Shown here piece by piece: positions 58,074-64,000 of a DNA stretch of 64,000 nucleotides; the first letter of the stretch is position 1, and every line of letters begins with the position of its first letter. The translations under genes were made by a program, and so were the position numbers. The stretch covers positions 124,001-188,000 of the forward strand of contig NZ_VSLG01000001.1 of the NCBI RefSeq assembly GCF_008919445.1, given 5' to 3'. The DNA is from Serinicoccus kebangsaanensis (lineage in GTDB: Bacteria; Actinomycetota; Actinomycetes; Actinomycetales; Dermatophilaceae). The notes below the pieces were generated by a model. The model was not told the origin of the DNA. It ran no database searches and saw nothing but the letters and a program-made list of their open reading frames with translations.

Positions 58074-59630
58074 ATGGGAGTCGGCCGGATCATGGGCATC
58101 GAGACCGAGCTCGGCATCACCAGCACCCAGGTCGACACGGCGGGCCGACCGGTCACGCCGATGGTGCTCTCCGGCCAGGTCGTGCGCGCGTATGCCGCGG
58201 GTGCAGCCGCCGGGGCCGCGCTCCCCTCGGCCTCGGGCTGGGACTACGCCGACGAGACGCCGCTGCGGGACGCCCGCGGCTTCGAGATGGCCCGGGCACT
58301 GGCCGACCGGTCGCAGCTCACCGATGTCGAGGATCCGACGATCGCGACGTCCGTGCTGTCCAACGGGGCCCGGTTCTACGTCGACCACGCGCACCCGGAG
58401 TACTCCTCGCCGGAGGTCACCGGTCCGCTGGCGGCGGTGCGCTACGACCGTGCGGGGGAGGAGGTGGCGTGCGCGGCGGTGCGGACCCTGGCCGGGGAAG
58501 GGCTGGACGTCCGCCTCTACAAGAACAACGTGGACGGCAAGGGCGCCTCCTACGGCACCCACGAGAACTACCTGGTGCCGCGCGCCGTGCCCTTCGACCG
58601 GCTCGCCCGGCAGCTCATCCCGTTCCTCGTCGCGCGACCGGTCATCGCCGGCGCCGGGCGGGTCGGGCTCGGGCAGGTCAGCGAGGACCCCGGGTTCCAG
58701 CTCTCCCAGCGGGCCGACTACCTGGAGGCGGAGATCGGGCTGGAGACGACGCTGCGACGCCCGATCGTCAACACCCGGGACGAGCCGCACGCCACGCCCC
58801 ACCTGCACCGGCGGCTGCACGTCATCGTGGGTGACGCCACGATGGCCGACGTCACCACCTTCCTCGCGCTGGGGTCGCTGTCGGCCGTGCTCCGGGTCGT
58901 CGAGACCCACCCCGAGCTGCTGGACGGCCTGGACCTGGCCCACCCGGTCGCCGCCGCCCGCCAGATCAGCCACGACCCCACCCTGGGTGCCGTGGTGCCC
59001 CTCGCCGACGGTCGCCGGCTCTCCGGGCTCGACCTGCTCGAGGCGCACCTGGAGGCGGCCGAGCAGGCCGCGTCCTCCGGCCACGAGGCCTGGGCCGAGC
59101 CGGCAGCCGGCGGGGAGACCCTCACCGTCCTCGCGCGGTGGCGGGCGGTGCTGGACACGTTGCGCACCGACCCGGCCGACGCGGCGGGACAGGTGGAGTG
59201 GGTCGCCAAGCACCGGCTGCTGGAGCGTTTCCGGGATCGGGCGGGAGTGGGCTGGGGCGACCCCCGGCTCGCGGCGATGGACATCCAGTGGCACGACCTC
59301 GACCCGTCCCGCGGCCTGGCGCGCAAGCTGCGTGCCGCGGGCCAGCTGGAGCGGCTGGTGACCGACGACGAGATCGCCACCGCCGTGACCGAGCCGCCGC
59401 CGGACACGCGGGCCTGGTTCCGCGGCGAGACGGTGCGTCGCTATGGCGTGGGCGGGGGAGTGCGGGCCGCCTCCTGGGACTCGGTGGTCCTCGTCGACGA
59501 CCGCGGGGGACTGCGCCGGGTGCGCATGGACGAGCCCACCAGTGGCACCCGAGACGCCGTCGAGGCGCTGCTGGACCGGCATACCGAGGCCGCGAGCCTG
59601 CTCTCCGAGCTGGCCAGCGAGGACGTCTGA
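58074..59630 (+). CDS. dop: Dop, depupylase/Pup deamidase
   Basis: A 518-residue glutamine-synthetase-fold enzyme that removes Pup from targets and, where Pup ends in Gln, deamidates it. GIETELGITS at the start, FYVDHAHPEYSSPE with the catalytic acidic residues, KNNVDGKGASYGTHENYL, the nucleotide-contact NTRDEPHATPHLHRRLHVIV and WHDLDPSRGLARKL. The stretch after WDYADETPLRDARGFEMARA is the Dop-loop region that separates it from PafA. Because Pup here ends in Glu (62232), only the depupylase role is needed. Confidence 0.95.
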   Translation: MGVGRIMGIETELGITSTQVDTAGRPVTPMVLSGQVVRAYAAGAAAGAALPSASGWDYADETPLRDARGFEMARALADRSQLTDVEDPTIATSVLSNGARFYVDHAHPEYSSPEVTGPLAAVRYDRAGEEVACAAVRTLAGEGLDVRLYKNNVDGKGASYGTHENYLVPRAVPFDRLARQLIPFLVARPVIAGAGRVGLGQVSEDPGFQLSQRADYLEAEIGLETTLRRPIVNTRDEPHATPHLHRRLHVIVGDATMADVTTFLALGSLSAVLRVVETHPELLDGLDLAHPVAAARQISHDPTLGAVVPLADGRRLSGLDLLEAHLEAAEQAASSGHEAWAEPAAGGETLTVLARWRAVLDTLRTDPADAAGQVEWVAKHRLLERFRDRAGVGWGDPRLAAMDIQWHDLDPSRGLARKLRAAGQLERLVTDDEIATAVTEPPPDTRAWFRGETVRRYGVGGGVRAASWDSVVLVDDRGGLRRVRMDEPTSGTRDAVEALLDRHTEAASLLSELASEDV

Positions 59631-59687
59631 GCCCCGGGAAAGCGGGCATGGAGCCATGTGGCAACGGCAGGCTCGACCGCAGCCTCC

Positions 59688-59705
59688 CATATCATGCGAT
59701 ATGAT
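59688..59705 (+). promoter_or_regulatory. Palindromic operator over the -10 of the MNT-HEPN pair
   Basis: CATATC-ATGC-GATATG (59688-59703) is a perfect inverted repeat in an AT-rich patch. TATGAT (59700-59705) inside its right arm is a good -10, six bases from ATG 59712. An XRE protein bound here would block its own leaderless promoter, as antitoxins usually do. Confidence 0.65.
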
Positions 59706-59711
59706 CCAGCC

Positions 59712-60152
59712 ATGGAGGATGTGCGTCGGCTGCGCCACGCGGCGGGCGTCTCGCAGGCAGAGCTCGCGCGGCGCAGTGGGGTGGCCCAGCCCAACATCGC
59801 GGCCTACGAGGCCGGTCGGCGTCAGCCGTCCGCAGCGATGACCGAGCGCCTGCGCGCGTCACTGCGGCCCCGCCCCAGCCAGGCAGTGGCGGCACACCGG
59901 GAGCGGATCCTTGCCGTCCTCGCGGCGCATGGAATGAGCCGCGTCAAGGTCTTCGGCTCGGCGGCACGGGAGGCCGACGCGCCAGGTAGTGACCTTGACC
60001 TTCTCGTCGACTTCCCGCCGGATGGCGACCTGCTGGACCTGATCGACGGCGCTGAAGCGGTCGAGGAGCTCCTGGGACTCCACGTCGACATCGTCACCTC
60101 GCGCTCGATCGGGCCGGACCACGAGATCGCGCGCACTGCGATACCCCTGTGA
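59712..60152 (+). CDS. XRE-HTH fused to MNT-type nucleotidyltransferase (antitoxin)
   Basis: A 146-residue two-domain protein. Residues 1-50 are an XRE helix-turn-helix (LRHAAGVSQAELARRSGVAQ, PNIAAYEAGRRQPS); residues 60-146 are a minimal nucleotidyltransferase with KVFGSAAREADAPGSDLDLL, the GSxxR...SDxDL active site. MntA-type antitoxins neutralise their HEPN partner by adding AMP to a Tyr near the toxin active site; the fused HTH adds autoregulation. ATG 59712 is chosen from the -10 position; ATG 59694 overlaps the operator. Lower GC than neighbours. Confidence 0.88.
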   Translation: MEDVRRLRHAAGVSQAELARRSGVAQPNIAAYEAGRRQPSAAMTERLRASLRPRPSQAVAAHRERILAVLAAHGMSRVKVFGSAAREADAPGSDLDLLVDFPPDGDLLDLIDGAEAVEELLGLHVDIVTSRSIGPDHEIARTAIPL

Positions 60153-60520
60153 CATCCCTCGACGAGCGTTACGGTGAGCACACCGAGGGCAGACTCAGGG
60201 ACGTCGCGGCGCTGTGCCGTCGTGCCGAACAGCTGGCAGGGCGCGGTCGGGAGTGGTATGACTCCGACCCCGAGCTGCAGGTCCCCAGGCTCGCCGCGGA
60301 CTCACTCGTCCTGAAGCTCGGGGAGGCCGTTCGCCGCCTGCCTGACGCCTTTCTCGAGGACCATCACGCCGACCCCGAGTGGCGACGCGCCATCGGGATG
60401 CGGCGTCGCATCGCCCACGACTACGACGCCGTCGACTACGAGCTGGTGTGGGGGGTGGTGTCGCGCCACGCAGGAGAGCTGCGGCGACGCGTCGAGGCAC
60501 TTCTGATCGATGCTACCTAG
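60149..60520 (+). CDS. HEPN-domain (DUF86/HepT-like) ribonuclease toxin
   Basis: A 123-residue all-helical HEPN protein. The RNase motif Rx4HxY is MRRRIAHDYDAVDYELV near residues 88-104, with Tyr96-region as the likely AMPylation site of the partner MNT. VLKLGEAVRRLPDAFLEDHH precedes it as in HepT. GTG start overlaps the MNT stop (GTGA), the tight coupling normal for antitoxin-toxin pairs. Toxicity and target (tRNA in some relatives) are inferred from family. Confidence 0.88.
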   Translation: MTSLDERYGEHTEGRLRDVAALCRRAEQLAGRGREWYDSDPELQVPRLAADSLVLKLGEAVRRLPDAFLEDHHADPEWRRAIGMRRRIAHDYDAVDYELVWGVVSRHAGELRRRVEALLIDAT

Positions 60521-60562
60521 GCGAAAGACTCACGATGAGCTTCATCGCGGCCAAGCCGCGCC

Positions 60563-62164
60563 TCAGTCTTGAGAGGTCGGGTCGGCGAACCCGTGCCGCG
60601 CCTCGACGAGATGTGCGGGTGGATCCACCACTTCATGTAGTCCGCGACTCTTGAGTGCCTTCTCCAGCACCGTTTCGTCCCTCATGCCCAGAGAAAGCGC
60701 TCCCAGTCCTGCCATGACAGCGTGAGACGTCAGGTCGCTGGATCCAACCAGCCAGTCGATAGCGAGTTGAAGGTCCTTTTCCGTCGACGGAAGGCGGAGC
60801 GTTACCACCTCAAGGTCGTTCTCCCAAGCTCCTTCGATGGGGTCCGCATGACGCATGCCTGCCAGCAAATCGTCTCGATCCAGCGTGAGCTGACAAGCGC
60901 CCAAGAGCACATGCGTTCCGGTCTCGCGCTTGTCATCGAAGCGCCCCAACCCCATCACCACGATTTCCGACTCGTCTATCCGCAGGCCGAGCTCCTCGCG
61001 GGCTTCACGCACCAACGCGCGTCGCAGGTCCGGCAACCCAACGGAGTCGAAGTCAGAATCGACACCCGGCCTGCGCTCCATCTCGAGGTTGCCGTTCACG
61101 GCCGGTCCCAGGAGGCCCTGGTGCGAGCCAGCCTTCTTCGACCGGCGTACAAATACAAGGCGTCCACAGGCCGTGACTGGCACCGCGGACAAGGTGACAA
61201 CCCCCACAGGGGTCGAATCACCCGGCGGCGCCTGGCGGTCGGGCGCGTGATGGTGCGTTGCGACTACAGCCGCGTAGGTCGTCTCCGCCAGTGACAAGTG
61301 GAGAGCCCGTCGGCCGCTCCGGTTGTCGATCTCTGACCGCCATGAGATGAGGCGGGGAACGATGCCGTCAAAGTGATTCGAGCGCTGGAGCGACTTCGCG
61401 ATTCTGTCTCTGGCCTCCTCGGGGATGCGCAGGCCGTGGTCCTCTGCTCGGAGCTCTCGCGTCATCGACTCCTGGATCGGATCCAGATCAACCTGCGGCA
61501 CGGCGGATGCTCGACGGATGGGAGGATCGATAACAACACGCTCAGGGCGGTAGCTGACAATGAGATCCTGCGCCTGAAGCACCGGTCCCCTGCCGGCCTC
61601 CTTCCCCTCAAGCGCCGCCACCTCATCGGGGTTGCTCCCCAGAAACACTAACCTTCGGTTTCCATCCCTCGACAGGAGTTCTACTGGCTCTCCTGGCAGG
61701 ATCTCCCGCTGATTGTCGTGCCGTCGAAGGATCTCTGCAACGTCCCTAGCGCGCGCCGCATCTGCTCCGACAACAGGAGTCAAGTCCCCGCCAAGGAGGG
61801 GACCTCTCTCAAGTTCACCAGCCAGCCGAGCGTAGGCCTCGGCCAGGTTCGCCGGGGGAAGGTGCTTGCGGTCGTAGGTAATGCTCTCTTCATCCTTCAA
61901 ACCCTTCGCTTTCGCGAGCCACACGAGCTCCTCGGCCGGGCTGGGGGAGGAACCGTTCAGCAGCTCTCTCACACGTGCCCGGATCGCCGGGCGCGCCACA
62001 CCGAGGGAGTGCAGGGCCCGTCTTCTCGCCCTCCTCATCCTCGAGCCTGGCCGGTTCCGCGCTACGGCCAGGGCCCCGTACGAGAGCGCAAGCAACCCAG
62101 CGACTTCCGCGAGATTCATCGACAGGGCTGATCCCATGAGCGACATCACGGTGTCCACGCGCAT
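60563..62164 (-). CDS. Membrane-anchored NUDIX-domain protein of unknown role
   Basis: A 533-residue protein. Residues about 8-36 (GSALSMNLAEVAGLLALSYG, ALAVARN) form one transmembrane anchor followed by a basic RMRRARRRALHS. A long middle part of unknown fold contains RSNHFDGIVPRLISWRSEID and LHLSLAETTYAAVVATHHHA. Residues about 330-490 are a NUDIX domain with the box core LVREAREELGLRIDESE after VNGNLEMERRPGVD. The usual upstream Gly and Glu of the NUDIX box are not obvious. ATG 62164 has TAGGCT six bases upstream (AGCCTA at 62171-62176). Clearly lower GC than its surroundings. Confidence 0.7.
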   Translation of the reverse strand: MRVDTVMSLMGSALSMNLAEVAGLLALSYGALAVARNRPGSRMRRARRRALHSLGVARPAIRARVRELLNGSSPSPAEELVWLAKAKGLKDEESITYDRKHLPPANLAEAYARLAGELERGPLLGGDLTPVVGADAARARDVAEILRRHDNQREILPGEPVELLSRDGNRRLVFLGSNPDEVAALEGKEAGRGPVLQAQDLIVSYRPERVVIDPPIRRASAVPQVDLDPIQESMTRELRAEDHGLRIPEEARDRIAKSLQRSNHFDGIVPRLISWRSEIDNRSGRRALHLSLAETTYAAVVATHHHAPDRQAPPGDSTPVGVVTLSAVPVTACGRLVFVRRSKKAGSHQGLLGPAVNGNLEMERRPGVDSDFDSVGLPDLRRALVREAREELGLRIDESEIVVMGLGRFDDKRETGTHVLLGACQLTLDRDDLLAGMRHADPIEGAWENDLEVVTLRLPSTEKDLQLAIDWLVGSSDLTSHAVMAGLGALSLGMRDETVLEKALKSRGLHEVVDPPAHLVEARHGFADPTSQD

Positions 62165-62170
62165 GCGCCA

Positions 62171-62225
62171 AGCCTATTGGCCGGGGGTCCAGATTCATCG
62201 TGCTTGAAGCATCCCCAGCTACGAT
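62171..62225. promoter_or_regulatory. Divergent promoters, NUDIX gene / pup
   Basis: AGCCTA at 62171-62176 (TAGGCT on the minus strand) is six bases from ATG 62164. TACGAT at 62220-62225 on the plus strand is six bases from the pup ATG 62232. Between them lies AT-richer sequence without another feature. Confidence 0.6.
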
Positions 62226-62231
62226 CGGAGC

Positions 62232-62435
62232 ATGTCACAGCAGCACTTCGACCGTCGCGGCAGAGGCGGGGACGGCGAGCCGGACGCCGACGGCGCTCCG
62301 CCGCCCACCGCTCCGGCCGCGCAGAGCGCCGAGCGGGACGCCGCGCTGGACTCGCTCCTGGACGAGATCGACGGGGTCCTGGAGAGCAACGCCACCGAGT
62401 TCGTGCACGGCTTCGTGCAGAAGGGCGGCGAGTGA
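62232..62435 (+). CDS. pup: Pup, prokaryotic ubiquitin-like protein
   Basis: A 67-residue intrinsically disordered modifier. The C-terminal helix region LDSLLDEIDGVLESNATEFV binds the ARC coiled coil, and the protein ends VQKGGE. The Gly-Gly-Glu end is already in the form that PafA attaches to lysines, so deamidation by Dop is unnecessary (mycobacterial Pup ends GGQ). The N-terminal half is Gly/Pro/Ala-rich. GTGA overlap with pafA. Confidence 0.95.
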   Translation: MSQQHFDRRGRGGDGEPDADGAPPPTAPAAQSAERDAALDSLLDEIDGVLESNATEFVHGFVQKGGE

Positions 62436-63817
62436 AGCAGCGGGTGATGGGCGTCGAGACCGAGTTCGGCGTCAACGCCACCTTCACCGGCACCGCCCGG
62501 CTGTCCCCGGAGGAGGTCTCCCGCTACCTCTTCCGCAAGGTCGTGGCGTGGGGACGCTCCTCCAACGTCTTCCTCGGCAACGGGTCCCGGCTCTACCTCG
62601 ACGTCGGCTCGCACCCGGAGTACGCCACCGCCGAGTGCACCGACCTGCTCGACCTGGTCGCGCACGACCGGGCCGGCGAGATCATCGTCCAGGACCTCGC
62701 GCACGACGCCGAGCAACGGCTGGCGGAGGAGGGCTTCGGCGCCGTCGTCTACGTGCTGAAGAACAACGTCGACTCCCGCGGCAACTCCTACGGCTCGCAC
62801 GAGAACTACCTCATCGAGCGCCGCACCCGGATGGAGCGGATCACCGAGACGCTGGTGCCCTTCCTCGTCACCCGGCAGCTGGTGACCGGCGCGGGGCGGT
62901 TGCACGTCACCGAGCAGCGCGCGACCTACCTGGTCTCCCAGCGCGCCGACCACATGTGGGAGGACCTGAGCTCGGCCACCACCCGGTCCCGGCCCATCAT
63001 CAACACGAGGGACGAGCCGCACGCCGACCCGGAGCGGCACCGGCGGCTGCACGTCATCGTGGGCGACTCCACGATGAGCCAGACCACCACCCTGCTGCGC
63101 CTGGGGACCACTCATCTCGTGCTCCAGATGCTCGAGGCCGGGACGGTCGTCCCCGACCTGGTGCTGGCCAACCCGATGCAGGCGATCCGCGACATCAGCC
63201 GCGACCCCACCGGGCGGGTGCCGGTCCGGCTGCGTCGGGGCGGCACCGCGACCGCCCTGGAGATCCAGGAGGAGCTGCTCGGCCTCACCACCCGGTATGC
63301 CGAGGGCGCCGGGCTGACCGAGCACCCGGCATACCGTGACGTGCTGGAGCTGTGGGAGCGCGGCCTGCACGCGATCGCCACCGAGCGGCTCGACCTGGTC
63401 GACACCGAGATCGAGTGGGTGATGAAGAAGAAGCTGCTCGACTCCTACGCCGCCAGGCACGACCTCGACCCCTGGGACAGCCGGCTGCAGCAGCTCGACC
63501 TGGCCTGGCACGACATCCACCCCAGCCGCGGGCTGGTGCGCATCATGGAGCGGTCGGGTGCGGCGCGGACCGTGGTCGAGCCCGAGCGGATCACCGCCGC
63601 CACGACGACACCACCCCCCACCCGCGCCCGGCTGCGCGGCGACTTCGTGCGGACCGCGTCCGAGCACCGCCGCGACTTCACCGTCGACTGGGTCCACCTC
63701 AAGCTCAACGACGCGGCCCAGCGCACCGTGATCTGCAAGGATCCGTTCGCGGACGAGGATCCGCGGGTGGAGGCGCTGATCGAGCACATCCGCGGCGGCG
63801 GGGGTGCTCACACCTGA
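62432..63817 (+). CDS. pafA: PafA, Pup-protein ligase
   Basis: A 461-residue ligase of the carboxylate-amine ligase/glutamine synthetase fold that joins the Pup C-terminal Glu to target lysines using ATP. RVMGVETEFGVNATFTG at the start with the metal Glu residues, LYLDVGSHPEYATAECTDL, LKNNVDSRGNSYGSHENYL, NTRDEPHADPERHRRLHVIV and WHDIHPSRGLVRIMERSG. No Dop-loop insertion. GTG 62432 overlaps the pup stop. In proteasome-bearing actinobacteria prcB and prcA follow pup; here there is no gap at all. Confidence 0.95.
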   Translation: MKQRVMGVETEFGVNATFTGTARLSPEEVSRYLFRKVVAWGRSSNVFLGNGSRLYLDVGSHPEYATAECTDLLDLVAHDRAGEIIVQDLAHDAEQRLAEEGFGAVVYVLKNNVDSRGNSYGSHENYLIERRTRMERITETLVPFLVTRQLVTGAGRLHVTEQRATYLVSQRADHMWEDLSSATTRSRPIINTRDEPHADPERHRRLHVIVGDSTMSQTTTLLRLGTTHLVLQMLEAGTVVPDLVLANPMQAIRDISRDPTGRVPVRLRRGGTATALEIQEELLGLTTRYAEGAGLTEHPAYRDVLELWERGLHAIATERLDLVDTEIEWVMKKKLLDSYAARHDLDPWDSRLQQLDLAWHDIHPSRGLVRIMERSGAARTVVEPERITAATTTPPPTRARLRGDFVRTASEHRRDFTVDWVHLKLNDAAQRTVICKDPFADEDPRVEALIEHIRGGGGAHT

Positions 63818-63880
63818 CGTCCAGGGTCGCCGGGTTAGGCTGGGGGCGCACCCACTCCCCGAATCTGCAAAGGACGCTCC

Positions 63881-64000
63881 GTGCGCTCTCCTCGACTGCG
63901 CTACCTCGCGGCGGCCGCCGCGCCCCTGATCTTCCTCGCGGGCTGCAGCCCCGAGTCCTCCGGGGACGGCGACGACGCGGCCGCCACCAGCGCACCCGGT
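63881..64000 (+). CDS. Lipoprotein N-terminus, possibly FKBP-type peptidyl-prolyl isomerase (partial)
   Basis: The window ends after 40 codons. RSPRLRYLAAAAAPLIFLAG followed by Cys22 is a lipoprotein signal with lipobox LAGC, so the protein is exported and lipid-anchored; the mature start SPESSGDGDDAAATSA is a flexible linker. In related Actinobacteria an FKBP-type isomerase lipoprotein commonly follows pafA, which is the basis of the suggestion. GTG start with AAAGGA 9 bases upstream. 3' truncated by the window edge. Confidence 0.65.
   Translation, partial: MRSPRLRYLAAAAAPLIFLAGCSPESSGDGDDAAATSAPG

Noticed and set aside
57009-59738. A 909-codon minus-strand open frame spanning dop and the FMN oxidase
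   Set aside because: Only the part from 58049 down encodes a recognisable protein (FMN oxidase); the rest is antisense to dop.
60722-61294. Plus-strand open frame inside the NUDIX gene
   Set aside because: No domain, and it is antisense to a 533-codon frame with a transmembrane helix, a NUDIX core and a properly placed promoter.

Overview
The window is one contiguous piece of a very GC-rich (about 72% by eye) actinobacterial chromosome. Gene content points to the Micrococcales, most likely the Intrasporangiaceae/Ornithinimicrobiaceae group: mycothiol synthesis (mshC), the Pup system (arc, dop, pup, pafA), a SUF operon with a Rieske protein and SufU/SufT, a divergent glgC/GT4 glycogen pair, a fabG-fabI(inhA) pair, an F420-type luciferase-like oxidoreductase and many small conserved actinobacterial unknowns. 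The family placement is an inference. There is no rRNA, no CRISPR array, no insertion sequence and no phage gene. One tRNA, tRNA-Leu(GAG), is present.

Layout. 1-3728: SUF iron-sulfur assembly operon (sufD partial, Rieske protein, sufC, sufS, sufU, sufT), followed by an acVLRF1-type ribosome-rescue hydrolase and a striking 32-bp tandem/inverted repeat array (4427-4634). 4644-12085: dicarboxylate symporter, neutral zinc metallopeptidase, ABC-F ATPase, ABC exporter, SURF1 and two small proteins. 12114-13656: fabG and fabI. 13747-17245: glycogen genes, a Cys-rich copper-storage-like protein, DUF6328. 17264-25770: secreted M15-like protein, ABC ATPase, TSUP permease, RNA and small-molecule methyltransferases, BASS transporter, YbaK deacylase, PEBP protein and DinB. 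25828-25911: tRNA-Leu. 25975-32383: VOC protein, a three-gene ABC-2 exporter, pentapeptide-repeat protein, PNPOx-like protein, MocA-like transferase, GNAT-like protein, GntR regulator and membrane protein.

32494-40782 is a molybdenum-hydroxylase region: MoxR AAA+ ATPase, CoxE-like VWA protein, XdhC, then a tight operon of 2Fe-2S, molybdopterin, FAD and CoxG-like subunits. The large subunit carries the form II signature AYRGAGR, so a CO dehydrogenase activity is not supported. Directly downstream is a decayed tandem duplication (two zinc-ribbon paralogs, a remnant of the coxG 3' end, a frameshifted YdeI-like gene). 41966-49347: M20 peptidase, small unknowns, F420 enzyme, and the conserved phosphomutase / DUF3090 / SCO1664 / mshC cluster. 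49416-63817: PAC2 protein, RecB-like nuclease, site-2 protease, trmI-arc, an MFS transporter with a carboxypeptidase-regulatory tail, an FMN oxidase, dop, pup and pafA.

Three system-level observations stand out. First, the Pup machinery appears not to feed a proteasome: pup and pafA overlap directly with no prcBA between them, and ARC lacks the penultimate Tyr tail that opens the 20S gate. Second, the dop-pup interval is split by a 2.5-kb lower-GC segment with an XRE-MNT/HEPN toxin-antitoxin pair and a membrane-anchored NUDIX protein, a candidate defence module. Third, the octamer GGCATACC/GGTATGCC recurs about 40 times across the window but not in that segment. In addition, many genes have a TANNNT -10 element 6-8 bases before the start codon, which indicates leaderless transcripts and was used here to choose starts.
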